In this document: piece by piece, positions 37,251 to 49,242 of the stretch
Numbering within the stretch: the first letter of the stretch is position 1
How the letters are laid out: each line of letters opens with the position of its first letter
Program-made: the position numbers and the translations under genes
Notes under the pieces: model-generated
Told to the model about the DNA's origin: nothing
What the model saw: only the letters and a program-made list of their open reading frames with translations
Database searches by the model: none
NCBI GenBank assembly: GCA_021234155.1
Contig: JAJEKV010000052.1
Location: 2,474,254 to 2,538,253, forward strand
DNA: 64,000 bases
Direction of reading: 5' to 3'
Source: Isoetes taiwanensis
Taxonomy: Eukaryota; Streptophyta; Lycopodiopsida; Isoetales; Isoetaceae

Positions 37251-38440
37251 CTTAACATCCACAAGAGAGCAACTGGTCTATGAGATGCATCACACCAACA
37301 CTAATCTATAGTTCCTACAAGAGTCTCGTAGATGAATTATATCATTAATCTTACTAATTCTTTGTAATAAAAGATGCGGTAGTTATCCAAAAAAAATCAC
37401 CTAATAGCGACTGCCAGCAAATGGCATTTCAGAAGTTGCCATCGGGCGCCATATGGTAACTCTAGAAGATGCCACAACAACAGTGTGTCATCATTGAAAT
37501 ATTTTTAAAATTTTTTAAAAATTCTCGGATCACAGTCGTATCCTGCGAGACTTGCAGTCCTTCACTTTACTCATCCCTTGGGGTGTAAGCCTAATGACTT
37601 AAACATCTAAATATCCTAGGCAATGAACCTATCTTCATTGTCTTTAAGGTACGACAGCAAGCGAGGTTTTGGACCTCTGGCCTTGCTAGTGGCAATTTAA
37701 GGTTTTACTTACTGGTACAAAATTTAGCAATCAAGTTGATGCTCTACTTCAAAGACAAAGTTAGAATGACTGTCAAATTTCTTTGTATTTGAAACAAAAA
37801 TATCAATATGTAGAGTATATTTATTATAAGTGATACCTAGTGAACATTCACATGTCCACATAGATCATGCATTTAGATACATTTGTCTTCCCATGCTCCC
37901 TAGCATGAAGTATGTTGGACCCATCCCACATGGCATATATCAAGAGTAAGTTTCCCATGCTCCCCACCATGGAAACTGTAAGAAACATACCCACTATGCC
38001 CACATGGATTATGTCAAAGAAGACCCCACTCTACAGTAATGCGACTACGTTCCTTAAGCTTCTAGATTTTCATTTCAAGGAAATGACTCATGTACCTCGA
38101 GTCCTTCATGTGCAATATGCTAAAATTGTCATATGTCATTATCTAAATGTTCAAGTACATAAATTATGGGCAAATTTTTGGATGTTATTTAATAACAATT
38201 GAACTAACAAATATGGAGCATCATAATGTTACCTCTCAAAATAGATGAATTGGTCTATCATCAAGTTGCCATGTGAGTTATTAGAGCTTGGTCTGTTTGC
38301 TATAATGTAATTTAAAGATGGTATCTTCAAGTTGTTGTATCTTTTTTCTACTTGGCAAGTTGTAGTGTCTTTTTTCTACTGGCTAAGTCCTAAATAAAGA
38401 GAGGAGGGGTTGCAAATGAGGCCAATGTTTGCTGCCAAGA
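37251..38440. other. Non-coding stretch
   Basis: A short plus frame at 37912-38202 carries no domain. The words TTTTTTCTACTTGGCAAGTTG / TTTTTTCTACTGGCTAAGT repeat near 38345-38390. Confidence 0.4.
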
Positions 38441-38446
38441 TGTAAT

Positions 38447-38574
38447 GGAGAATGGCATGGGGGAAGCCATTTTTGCTGCCCCCATGACCTACAAAATTTG
38501 GGAGCGCCATGTAGGCACGATCAAATTCTGCAGGTATGGGGGTAGCAAGAATGGCTGACTCCATGCCGTTCTCC
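38447..38574. repeat. 128-bp foldback, possible miRNA precursor or tiny MITE
   Basis: Arms 38447-38499 and 38523-38574 pair over about 52 positions with eight mismatches and one bulge; the loop is 23 nt. Key paired words are GGAGAATGGCATGG / CCATGCCGTTCTCC and GCTGCCCCCATG / TATGGGGGTAGC. Size and loop fit a plant pri-miRNA hairpin, but a foldback transposon fits equally well. No target-site duplication is obvious. Confidence 0.7.
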
Positions 38575-39310
38575 AACATCAAGCAAAGATAAATCGAATT
38601 CTACGAGTTTCTACAAGGATTCTACGCGTTTCTACAAGGACGTTTGTCATTCTTGATCAGGATAGCTCAAGAATTTTCAAGAATGATGACCTACTTTTGC
38701 TTGACGTTATGCTCTAAGAAGAAGACGATGATTTTTAACGTTCATTGTCCAAGTAGCCTATAAGACACTAGTCTATGAGGCACATATATAGTGCATATCA
38801 CCAACACATGTACAATAACATCAACATTGCCTACACCATTCACTTTACACCATATTACCATGTGTGACCACCTTACCATACATGGACAAACCCACATATT
38901 ACTCAGGCATCAGTTTGATGCCACAATGGGTGTAGTTCTTCCCTATGTTGGTAAATATTCACTATTAATGATCACAAGGTATTATCAAAAGAAAAGAAGC
39001 CAAGGTCTTTTACTAGAAAGATGGCCCATTGGCATGATGAAACATTATCCCGTAGGCATATCTACCAAAACTTGTATAAATATTTGTAATAATTCTTCGT
39101 TTTGTATAAGTCTATGTATATATTACAACTTAATATCCACCTTGTTTGTCTAAAAGGTGTGAGAAAATGTTTAAGGACAAAGACCACGGATTCCTGAGTA
39201 TACTGTAAAGCTCTGGCATGCTTTATGCAAAAGTCTTCGCACTGAACTATTTGAACCACTTGAGACTGTACAAGCAAATAAAAGAATAATGAAGAATGAG
39301 AAGAAAGTTG
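38575..39310. other. 3' flank of the thaumatin-like gene
   Basis: No other coding content recognised. AATAAAAG near 39278, on the plus strand, is not on the coding strand of that gene. Confidence 0.35.
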
Positions 39311-39314
39311 CAGA

Positions 39315-40208
39315 TCAGTCTGGGCAGAACGTGATGGTGTAATCAGAACCAGAAGAGCAAATGAAAGAGGAATTAAGAAAGTCATGAGGGTAAGTGAGAG
39401 AAAAGGGGCAAGAGGACTTAAAGAGAGCAGAGTAAATGTGAGGCAAGCACAAGACAGGCCTGGTATTGCAACAGTATCGGTCAATATTAAATGCATCACA
39501 TGCAGAATTGCAAGCAATGGTATTATGGTTAGAATCAAGGATCCGAAGCTCGGGAGGGCAAAGGTGGCGAAGGTCAAGGTTATGGTCATGGTCATGGTCA
39601 TGGTTAGGGTTACAACCGGCTACCGAGCAGGCCCTGTTTTTGGGGATGACCTGCAGTGGCAGGTTATACCCGTGCAAGAGGGAAACGTGGTAGTGATCCC
39701 GGTACCTTTGATCCTGGAGGGGAAGAAACTCCACGAGGGTAACCGGTGAAGCGGTCATGATTTTACAGCTGAACTGGCCAAGGCAGTCACCGGTTTGGCA
39801 GGCTCCATTTCCGTCGGAATTGAAGGTGCAGGATGTTCTGCCCCAGAATCTGCCGGCCCATGTTCCGGTTACGAAGAAATCGTGCGACTGGAAAGGCCCA
39901 AGCTGTGCTCCGCCGCTGCCTTCTTGAGAAAATCCTTCTGTGGGCATCCATGCGGGCCATACTGTAAACGGGCATTTGTTGTAGAGGCGGATCTTGGTGG
40001 TCGGTATCCCTGCATTTGGAGGACAACCGGGACAGGTTATCACGCAGAAAACAGGGGACGTAATCACTCCATAGCCAAGCAAAAAACACAGGAAAAAAAA
40101 AGCTCAGAACAGGCTCAAACTCAAGCCAGAACTCAGCTTACCGGAACATGGCGATGGTATACCGCACCATATCAGCATCACGGCCGCCATTATCCGCCTT
40201 CGATCCAT
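39315..40208 (-). CDS. Thaumatin-like protein (PR-5 family), two exons
   Basis: A secreted defence-type protein of about 253 residues. Exon 1 (40208-40142) encodes MDRRRIMAAVMLIWCGI.., a short N-terminal hydrophobic signal. A 132-bp intron (40141-40010; CCG|GTAAGC ... TGCAG|GG) joins it in phase to exon 2 (40009-39315). Exon 2 shows KIRLYNKCPFTVWPAWMP, the family signature GNGACQTGDCLGQFSC, TLVEF, GYNLPL, CPPELR, CNSACDAF, YCC, YSALFKSSCP and ends YTITFCPD. All 16 cysteines of the long-type family are present. Oddities: the acidic-cleft segment, usually DFYDVSLVDG, reads DHYHVSLLHG, so two Asp are His. An HDHDHDHN insert from a CATGAC-type microsatellite follows AGC. No stop or shift is seen, so this is the one gene here that looks intact. 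Frames at 39384-39749 and 39795-40259 (plus) are antisense shadows. Confidence 0.85.
40010..40141 (-). other. Intron of the thaumatin-like gene, 132 bp
   Basis: Minus strand TTCCG|GTAAGCTG at 40142/40141 and AAATGCAG|GGATACC at 40010/40009. Phase 1, and the split Gly codon is restored. Confidence 0.75.
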
Positions 40209-40699
40209 TGCCTCTGTATCGCCCAAGAACAAAGCCTGCTCCCTTTAGCGCCGGAATAAAGCCGTTAGAAAAACCCAGCAGAGTATTCTTCCTTTCAGAC
40301 TCCGGCTTTGCAGAAATACTCAGAAAAATGTGCCCAGTTGAACAGTGTGAACTTGAGATCTTCTCGTGGAAGATATGTGTATTGGATTATCTGACAGGAA
40401 AAAAAAGAGAGAAATCATTCTTCCCTCTTTTTTTTGGCTTATTATTTTATGACGGAGTTGCATTGAAAGCAATGAATGGCCGCCTGCTTATGCCAATGCC
40501 ATAGCTATCAAGCTCTGTTACGAGTGGAGGGGAACTAGACAATCCCGTAATGTCCACGTTACTCGGCCCCACGTAACTGACATTGGTGTGGCTTGATAAA
40601 CGGTCTTTTTTCTGTTATACCATGTTCTCTTGTCTCCCCCTTTACGCTTATTTCGAAAAGAATTATACAGCCCCAAATTTATGGATATTTACATTGGGC
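40209..40699 (-). promoter_or_regulatory. Upstream region of the thaumatin-like gene
   Basis: A 490-bp gap between the start codon and a copy of dispersed repeat A. No certain TATA box or known element can be picked out. The repeat is therefore near enough to affect transcription. Confidence 0.25.
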
Positions 40700-40900
40700 A
40701 AGCTTTTTGGGTTGCCCCTACGGGGCAAGCCCTTGTGCATGTGGGTTTATCGCATATTCTAAGTATATATTAGTATTTGCCAGGGATATGCCAATGACTG
40801 CTCCAAACTTGCTATAGGGTGTAAATTGGCGGTCGCGGCTATTCTTGGGCATCCATTTCGAAACCGGTTAACCGGTGCCAGCATGGATTTTGTTGCAAAC
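40700..40900 (+). repeat. Dispersed repeat A, copy 3
   Basis: TTTTTGGGTTGCCCCTACGG, GCATGTGGGTTTATCGCATA, CTGCTCCAAACTTGCTATAG and AAACCGGTTAACCGGTGC. It shares the full length with copy 2 on the other strand at 31.8-32.0 kb. Confidence 0.75.
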
Positions 40901-43585
40901 TGGGACTTTGCATGCACTGCCAAGATCGCATGCGTTGTGGCCTCCGGAGGTGTGAGCTCGTTTGGAAGCCTATAACGAGTTGAGGAACTGGGCAGGAAGG
41001 ATTCCTACAGATAGGAGTTGTGTATCAGAAAGAATGGCGACGCTATAGCTAAGGTGTTGTTTATTTCCGCATTGCACTATTTGATTAACTGTAAAAAAGA
41101 AGGGGTTAGTTCAGGAATAACAGTGATGCTTGCGTAGGTGCTCATGGATTCTTATCATATGCTAGTTCTTATTGTTGGAAGCTGAAGTGATGCATCTTGC
41201 ATAAAGACAAAAAGTCTCTGCAAGCTCTTATGGCACTGGTAGAAACAATAGTCATTACTGAAAGTCCCTTTGTAAGCTCCAAATTCTGATCATTCAGCAT
41301 TTGTCTTTGAGGGAGTTATATTAAAGGGTTTTAATCAGTTATAATCTATGTTCCTTGTTTGTAATTGGGATGTGGATCCTAAGGACATAGAAGCCTAGGT
41401 CATATGTTAGGCATTTAAAATATATATTGAGTTTTCTTTTGGCTACGGAAGCTATGCCAGTTTGCAGGAGGCAATTCTAGCTGTGTTAACCATACATGTC
41501 TTGTTAGATGAACAGATAAGCATTTAAATGATGCCAAAATGTTGAGAATGTTTCAGTAGTTCTTTCATGGTATTGATGAGTAGATAATCAGTCTTCAATA
41601 GGATTAGTTCTACAGCTAAATGAAGGCCAATGAGTTACAAATCATTATGTATTTCTTGATGTGGGTTCCGGATTGTACTGATGCTGTGTTGGCATGATAT
41701 CTTGATGTGCAAGAATTCTTAAGTGGAATGAATCGTAGTTTTATGGAAGTAAGACTTCAAGTTTGTTATTGTGTGCTATTCTATCCTTTCGGTTATAATA
41801 ACGGCCGTTTGTTATTGGCATCCAAATTATTGTTTGTTCTAGGAAGATGCAGCTTATGAAATGCAGTCAATAGTTCCAAATTTGATTTAGTAGAAGTCGA
41901 GGTCTGACTTACATAACTTCATATCCTCAACTACAGGACAATGAAAATGTTTCACCATGTTGCCACGAAGTTTTCACTTAACCTTTCTGATCTGAGTTCA
42001 AGATGTTGCAATATTAAGAAAAAGTGAGAGTGATTGTATAATGCTAGCTCTGATGGAATAGAAAATGAATGAGGCTAGTAAGTTATTTGTGTCTCTATCT
42101 ATGTGTTTTGTTCTTGTGGTTTACGTGGCTAAATTGTGAAGCCGGCATCTTCTTCATAATGCTGAAGTGCCGTAGTTCCAGAAGGAGCAAAGCCAAGGAA
42201 AGAAGGATGCAACTGCCATTGTGGGAGCTCTTGCTATGAGATACTACGAAAGCATGCATCGTGGTCTATATTTCAGAGCAGATGCATTCATGAGCAAATC
42301 ATCAGAGATGAGGTCCAATATGACATTATGTTTTGTTGATCAATTCACAAAGCCTTTCTATTTGTGTTTAAGGTTCTTTACTTTCTTGACATGTTTCATC
42401 TTTTTGCATATGATCCTGATTTGCAATGTTGTTGTAACTTTTTTGTAATGTTTATCAAGGGGAATCGTTTTGATAGTTGTCATATTTACTGCAGCACTCG
42501 TGGAATTAGTGCATTCAAGGATTGGAAATACTGTAGATGCCCAAATCTACAAGGCACTTGGGCCGGAAAGAAAACGAGGAAAAGCTGATACTAAGGCGAG
42601 ATCAAGACTTCCTATTGTACCATCTCATATGATTGCTACCGATGGTACGCGTTTCTGCTTTGCTTCTGGCACTATTTGTTTTCTTCTTAGAACCGACGAC
42701 AGTATTTTTCTTATCCCTTTGTAGAGATCCGATGGATTGCTCTATATCCTCATACAGCTATAGAATCATGGTGATCCTTTGATAATCATGGGGGTATCTT
42801 GAAAACAGAAGTAAAGTCTGGTGTGGGGGCATAATTGTAGCATGCATGATGCTAAACACATAGCAATCAAATATTTTGAAAAGAAGCCCTCCCTATCAAA
42901 TTCATTTTCTCTACTACATGATGACGTCAGCACTTCCTTTTCTGTATATTATGATCTTATAAGAGAAAGGAAAAGCAATTTGTAAGAGCATATAGGTGCA
43001 TCTTCTTGCAACTGCCATATCAGCATGCATGCTTTGCTTATGCGCAATCCTTGGTAAGTTCTGCTAATGTGCACTCTAATATATGCCAATATTTTGAATC
43101 TTCCTTGGCTACATGTTTGTTGCATCTGAAAAGCAGGATCTGATGTGAATACTCAAGCCTTGCATTTTACTTTATAAGTTGAAGTGTTCAAAATCTCTGC
43201 TTCATTTCTATTTGGGGTCTTGACAATGAAGGGTCTCCAGGATAAGCATGTTTTCCATAGATTGCTGCACAGGCACTAGCAGCACCCAAGTGAGATAATT
43301 CATTACCTTAATATTTATTTACAAAAGGGTTGGTCATAGCTCCTGCAGGAACCATGCCGATGTTGATTATCATGCCATCAACACCAACATCACATTGGGA
43401 TACATAGGTGGCTCTTTATCAGGGCCTGCTCATTACCAGATTCAATTGCCTACCCATTCAAATGCCAGATTGGCAGGATGAATACTCTTCTTTACTATGC
43501 CTATGATCTGCACATGGTGTTTCATTTATTTTTCACCTATAAGATGTGTTAAGGCAGTCACTAACCTAAAATGCATATTTTGCAG
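40901..43585. other. Possible 5' region of the L22 gene
   Basis: No exon can be assigned with certainty. Exon-like candidates after acceptor-like CAG sites are 42181-42300 (KKDATAIVGALAMRYYESMH) and 42495-42590 (STRGISAFKDWKY). The second could be the poorly conserved leader of an organellar ribosomal protein, but I cannot show that. Confidence 0.3.
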
Positions 43586-43696
43586 AGTCCAAAGAAGGTG
43601 AATGTTGTGGCAAAGCTTGTGCCGAGGATGCTTGTTGAAGATGCTCTTGTGAAAATATCTGTATTTCCAAAAAGTGCTGCAAGATACCTTTACGAG
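43586..43696 (+). CDS. Internal exon of organelle-type ribosomal protein L22 (uL22)
   Basis: After TTTTGCAG (acceptor ending at 43585) comes SPKKVNVVAKLVPRMLVEDA and then LVKISVFPKSAARYLYE, closed by GAG|GTCAGT at 43696/43697. This is the conserved core helix region of bacterial-type L22 (SPKKVN..A.L.RGM.VEDAL..L...PK.AA). It lies in the large-subunit exit tunnel and is nuclear-encoded for mitochondria or plastids in plants. The exon is 37 codons, phase 0 at both ends. The expected C-terminal exon (N.A.A.HNHG...D.L.V...) is not found before the repeat and PPR relic at 44.1 kb. The gene may be cut off, or it may be a retained fragment. Pro replaces the usual Arg after KLV. Confidence 0.6.
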
Positions 43697-44135
43697 GTCA
43701 GTATTAATTTAATTAGTTATAGCACTATTCATTTGTGAACTTGTTTACAGGGAATGTGCAATTATACTGTCATATTTTTGTGGTTGTACTTATCTACCAA
43801 AGGCATAACTAAATAGATTCATTCATACAACAACCCGACATAGATCTTATTCTTGATCTGCTTAATTTTGTATAGTTAAGACAATAGAATAAGAAAACAG
43901 GCTCACTGTCCTCATTAGACCATGAGCTCATTGATTGGCTGGTAGTGTATTAAAGTCATGCTGTGAGGGACATATTTTTTTTCACTTACATTCCACAGAG
44001 CAGAAAAATGTGTCAACCCAGAGAGGACAAAGGATCACACTCCCAAGGATGGAAAGGTTTGAGTGCCATTCTTTTTTGGATGCGGACCAAAATTTAGCTT
44101 GAATAATCCATCCTCATATTAGTTCAATTACCCAT
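43697..44135. other. Downstream of the L22 exon
   Basis: Intron-like AT-rich sequence; no further L22 coding block seen. Confidence 0.35.
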
Positions 44136-44139
44136 CGCA

Positions 44140-44260
44140 TTTTTGGGTTGCCCCTAGGGAGGCAATCCCTTGTTTATGTGGGTTTTTGGCATATTCATGG
44201 TATATGCTAGCATATACCTAGAATATGCCAAAACTACTAAAACCCGGCCAGTAAAGGCTT
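44140..44260 (+). repeat. Dispersed repeat A, copy 4, with 46-bp quasi-palindrome
   Basis: TTTTTGGGTTGCCCCTAGGG, then at 44186-44231 a palindrome-like block, TTGGCATATTC..TATATGC-TAGCATATA..AGAATATGCCAA, 19 of 22 positions paired. This copy shows best that the family core is an inverted repeat. Confidence 0.75.
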
Positions 44261-44322
44261 GTAAATGTTAGGTCATCCCCGCCGGTACAGCTTTGCTGTG
44301 CATATACCGCTAACCTGGAAGT

Positions 44323-46310
44323 TTGGATGCATGGAGGCCATCGGCAAGGTTGTCAGGTGGGAAACTGTTTCACTCTCAAATTGTTGGTTGTGGCCTTCAA
44401 AAGGACGTGGTTATGGGAAATGCACTCCTTAACATGTATGGAAAATGTGGAAGCTTCAAATCGCAAAGACGGATGTTTGAGATGATAGGTCATTTGCAAG
44501 ATATTGTCTCCTGAATTTCTCGCTTGCTCCATATTGTCGTCATGGATTTTTGGCCCGGGCTCTTGATTTGTTCTTACAGATGTCTCAAGAAGGAATTAAA
44601 CCAAACGAATCACTTTTATCGTTATTCCAAGCATTTGTTATGGTCGAGAGGATCTTGCGGATGGCAAAAACTTCATGCTCACAATATTACAAGTAAGTTT
44701 GAGAAAAATACTGTTGTAGGTAATGCATTCATCGATATGTATGGAAAGTGTGAGGTCAGTGGATAATGCCTACAGATTGTTTAATACACCGCCACGAAGG
44801 ACATTGTTTCATGGAATGCCATAATCATGCATATGTGCCCAAAGATGAGCATTTTTACGAAGGCACCGGTCTGCGTTCTATAAGATGCAAGAAGAATCTC
44901 TAAATCCCAACAAAGTAACATTTATTAATATTATTTACTGCACAATTGACTCCAATGGTTTTGTTTCATGCCAAACAAATTCATGCGTGTATTATAAGAT
45001 CTAGATTGTATTCGGATGACGTCTTAGCTCTTGCTCTTTTAACCATGTATGCAAAGTGTGGTTTGTACTATAGAAGCTTATATTGTATTTGACCGCATGC
45101 ATAGACATGATCTAGTCTCTTGGAATGCATTGATTGCAAAAATAATCCGAAAAATGACAAAGATGCTTTAAGTCTATTTAGACGGATGCAATATAGTTCT
45201 ATAAAACCGGATCGAGAGCACCCTTCTGGTATTGTTGATCGTGTTCTAGTCTTCCATACGGTGGTTTTTCTTCATGCTTATATACTTTGCATCGAGGTGT
45301 CGATGATATGGTTGGCAACGCCCTTATTGAAATGTATGCAAGGTGTGGAAGTTTGCATGATGCTCGATAATATTCCGAAAATGCGAGGAAGCAAGGCACA
45401 GGCACATGCACGTGCACGTGGAATGCCATGATGGGTGCATATGCCCAAAGATGAAAAATGCAAAGAAGCTCTTAAGCTCTTTAATCAAATGCAACAATGT
45501 GCTTGTGGTCCCGACCGGGCTACATTTCTTATCATGCTCGATGCATGTTGTAGTCGAAATTTCTCCAAGAAGGTCGGTTACTTCATAAGCATGTCATTGA
45601 CAATGGGTTTGAGTCAGATATCATTCTTAGTAATACTATTATGAATATGTACGGAAAATGTGGAAGCATACAAAGTGCACGTGGTGTTTTTGACAAGCTT
45701 TACCAACGTGATTTGGTTTCACGGAATACAATGTTTACGGCATATGCTCAACATAGTTGTTAGAAGCAATCTTATTGTTTAGGGACATGCATGAGCAAGT
45801 TGTTAAACCAAACGGGATTACATTTACTAGCATTTTCAATGCATGCTCAAATGCTTCATTTAATGGATGGCGAGTTGTTCCATGCTAATTTTATAGGTAA
45901 GGAAAATGAGTGCGATGTTCTTTGTGACAATTGCTCTAGTCAATATGTACGATAAGTGTGGCAGATCTATTGGAAGCCCAAATGGTCTTTGATAAAATGC
46001 TTTTCAAGGATGTAGTATTGTGGACCTCAATGATTGCGGCATATGTTCAGCATGACAAGCCGATAGAAGCGCTTGAGCTCTTTCAACAACTGCAACAGGA
46101 AGGTATGTTTCCAGACAAGATTACTTGTGTTAGTGCCTTGGATGCATGTGCGAACCTTGCTGCCCTGACAGAGGGCACCAGCATCAGTGCCTATATCACT
46201 GAGAATGGATTTGACTTTGATGTTTGTGGACACAGCCATTATCAACATGTATGGAAAATGTGGTCACCTTAACAGAGCACATAAGAAGTTTGATGAGATG
46301 CCCAATTGAA
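44323..46310 (+). pseudogene. PLS-type PPR protein pseudogene
   Basis: Repeat motifs of the plant PPR family are strung along three frames. GKLFHSQIVGCGLQKDVVMG then NALLNMYGKCGS is at 44350-44460. KNTVVGNAFIDMYGKCE is at 44700-44755. DALSLFRRMQYSSIKPD is at 45160-45210. KEALKLFNQMQQ is at 45460-45500. VFDKMLFKDVVLWTSMIAAY then PIEALELFQQLQQEGMFPDK is at 45980-46125, and MYGKCG near 46250-46262. Such proteins bind organellar RNA, and many direct C-to-U editing. There are about seven repeats and no E or DYW tail. At least eight frame breaks make it dead. The remaining frame 45958-46272 is the longest intact part. Confidence 0.8.
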
Positions 46311-46453
46311 TGCAAAAGAAATGCAGCCTAGTCAGCCAAATATATCTATAGGATGTAATCTATTCTTTTCCAATTTCCTCTTGCCTGTCTTACTTATCTT
46401 GTAGAGATGGGTTTTTTTCCAAAAAATGTTAAATTTGACACATGTATTTTTTT

Positions 46454-46560
46454 CCCCCTTGCCTTGGTCGGGTCTGGTCGCATAAGCCTTTTTCCCCCTG
46501 CTTTTTCCCCCTGCTTTTTGCCTTGGTCGGGTCTGGTCGCATAAGCCGTTTTCCCCCTGC
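46454..46560. repeat. Two-copy tandem repeat, 59-bp period
   Basis: GCCTTGGTCGGGTCTGGTCG at 46461 and 46520, each followed by CATAAGCC(T/G)TTTTCCCCCTGC. The short frames on both strands are produced by it. Confidence 0.85.
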
Positions 46561-46846
46561 TATGGCTAATATTTTGGTTATGCTTTCTCTGAAGCACTTG
46601 AACAGGCCGAATCCGAACTGTGATTGTGTCTGCACGACATAAGACACGTACGGACACTTCTACAACATTAAATAACTCAATTGCATACACAATTCAATCG
46701 AGGGGCACTTGTGGAGGGGCTTGCACATGAATGTAGGGGGCCTACAAATTGATTGTCAGAACATGATAGGGGTCTACTTTAATTTAAATATTGTGAAAAC
46801 ATGACTTCACGGTTTGATTTAGGCCACTTCACCCTCGAGAAATTGG

Positions 46847-46875
46847 AGGGCAACCCTCCGTGTGCAGCACCTTGT
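46847..46875 (-). repeat. Orphan copy of the ACAAGGTGCTGC terminal repeat
   Basis: On the minus strand ACAAGGTGCTGCACACGG then AGGGTTGCCCT. It matches the ends of the 22.86-28.01 kb segment at 26 of 29 positions or better. No partner is seen within the window. Confidence 0.7.
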
Positions 46876-46879
46876 TATA

Positions 46880-49240
46880 ATCTCGCACACAATCCTGCCG
46901 CTCATATTGCTTGATTGGATATTGCTATGCAAAAAGGAGGCATAACAAGCAGTGAAACCAAGTAGTCCTTTATTAGCAAACGTAGCAAAAGCAACCCTTG
47001 TGACTGTTTTGTTAACAAAGCACAATATACAAGGAAAACATCGTATCATGGCAGAGGAAAGCATGGAGTTCGGACAAAGAAATCTTGCAGAACAACTATT
47101 ATATTGAAACAAATGACACCAGAACAAGAGGCTGAGTGTGCAGAAGCACAAGTCAGACGATGCCGTAAGCATCGGGTAACGAAGTTGGCACCTCACGTGC
47201 TTGTTGAAACTGGCTGGAATCCTGATCGGAATCTCATACAGATGAAAAGGAAAATTGCTTCATAGACTATTTGTAGATAAAGGTTTGCACATGGAGGAAT
47301 ATGTTGTGGCAATCCTATGAGCAAATGAGTGCTACTTGTGGCATTGAGTTTGGTAACAAATGCAGACTTTGTTCAATCACGATGGTTATGTTTCTGCCTT
47401 GAATGAAGTTTGAGTTTGGATGAGCAGAATGCTGGCATTTGACAACAGGATTCTTCAGCAACAAGGAAGTAGTTCGAAACAGGAAAGGATCCATGTCTTT
47501 ATTGACATTGAATGCATAACTATTAGATTGACTATGCGTATGGTATGAAATCCACGACAGGAGTATGCAATGCAAACATAGGAAGTGAACAATGTGATTG
47601 TGAATCAACACTCCACCAAGGTTGTTCTGAACAGTTCATGGACTCATTTAAATCACCTAAAGGCACTTCAATGAAAGGAATAACTGGTAGACCATGTTTT
47701 ATTTAAAGCTAAAAGGAACAAATAGAGTAAGCCTGGAAACAATATGCACTATATGGGGAAACGTACTTCAAGAGTCGGCAAGTCAAGTATTATGACGCTC
47801 TGCGGATATCAGATGATAACTATTGTTTAAGCATTACACGTACAATTAAGCATTAAATCTAATACACAACCACTGGATGCCTTGAGCTAATAAACATAGA
47901 ACCATCTTTCATGTTTCAGGTTACTAGATATATGGATGAAGAAGCAACACGAAAGAATGAGTTGTTGCATATTGGTCACAATTGGGAACACTGTATCATG
48001 GATGCTGCCCAATTACCCATGATTAGTTGTGATTCTAATGAAGTGTACATATTCTGAATTATTTACATGCTTACCAGGAGAACATGAGTTGTGGCATCTT
48101 TCTCTATGCATTTGTTGATCTTATATTATGAGGAGTTGACCTCCCTTTCACTTTTCACATGGAGATATTCCTCATTTTCAAATTGGGATGGCTGCAGATT
48201 TATATTGTTGAACCCTGCCTTGGGTTAAATACTCAAGTCTGTGGGCAATGCATTATTTAAAATGGAGCATTTTTTATTGGTTGTAAGCATAAATGTCTGA
48301 GGTATCTTCACCATGTATTGCATTGTTTCTCGTGGAAGGTCTTTAGTTCTTGGGTAATTCTTTTCTTAGATTCAATTAAGTTAATTATACTTCCAGTTTT
48401 TTTGGGAACAATAAATGGGCTTCAACAATTGTCCAAAGCTAAACTTCTTTAGGTTCATTTATCTATGTACTCCTAGACTATAACCCCTTCAAACCTGCAA
48501 AACTACCTGAAACCAAGTAGAGATACAATCGTACTCATGTACCATAGCCACGTCCTTATTAATGTACATCGTGCTTGTGTCCACTGCATGTTGACGTTAT
48601 GATTGTACTAGAAGAAATGTAAATGTGCCGCGCATAGGCAGTGATGTGTATTAGTTTGGTCTTTTTTGTAGTAGTTGCAAACGTTTTGTTATTTACATGT
48701 GCGTAAATGCTATTGTGCTTATGTAGATACATGGGTAAACACTATGGTGTTTAGGTAGGAAATGCGTTAACGTATTACTTTGGTTTTTCAGTAATAGTTG
48801 CAAATGCATTGTTACTTATACATGGGTTAAAAAGAAAAAAACACATGGGTAAATACTATGGTGTTTAGGTAGGAAACGCATTAATGTAGTGATTTTGTCA
48901 TAATCATTTGGATTACTGTCGTTGGGTTGATGTGCATGCATGGGTAGTGAAAGTTGAGTATGCGTCTTCTACAAGAAGAACGTCTTCTACAGGAAGAACG
49001 TGCATGAATTATCACCTATACATGCATATTAACTATTCATAAAGTTGGTGGCAAGCACAGAGGATTGCTCGTGGCTCCCTCTTGTGCAAAGAAGCGAGAT
49101 TGCCAAATAAAGCCGTTGGACGTGTAGAGACATTATGTCTAATGATGAATGGAGATATTTTGTATTTCATATAAAGGACTAACCTTTATTATGACATCAT
49201 CCTTGTGTTTTGCACCTTTGAGAGTACCGCATATGCTTAT
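46880..49240. other. Long stretch without genes
   Basis: No coding content recognised. A direct duplication, ACATGGGTAAA.ACTATGGTGT then TTAGGTAGGAAA, begins at 48729 and 48843 (period 114). Confidence 0.45.
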
Positions 49241-49242
49241 GA

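Noticed and set aside
36706..37262. A 168-codon minus-strand frame with two similar halves
   Set aside because: Its repetition is fully explained by the 360-bp DNA duplication; the product is low-complexity.
39384..40259. Open frames of 121 and 154 codons on the plus strand
   Set aside because: They are antisense to the thaumatin-like exons and have no motif of their own.
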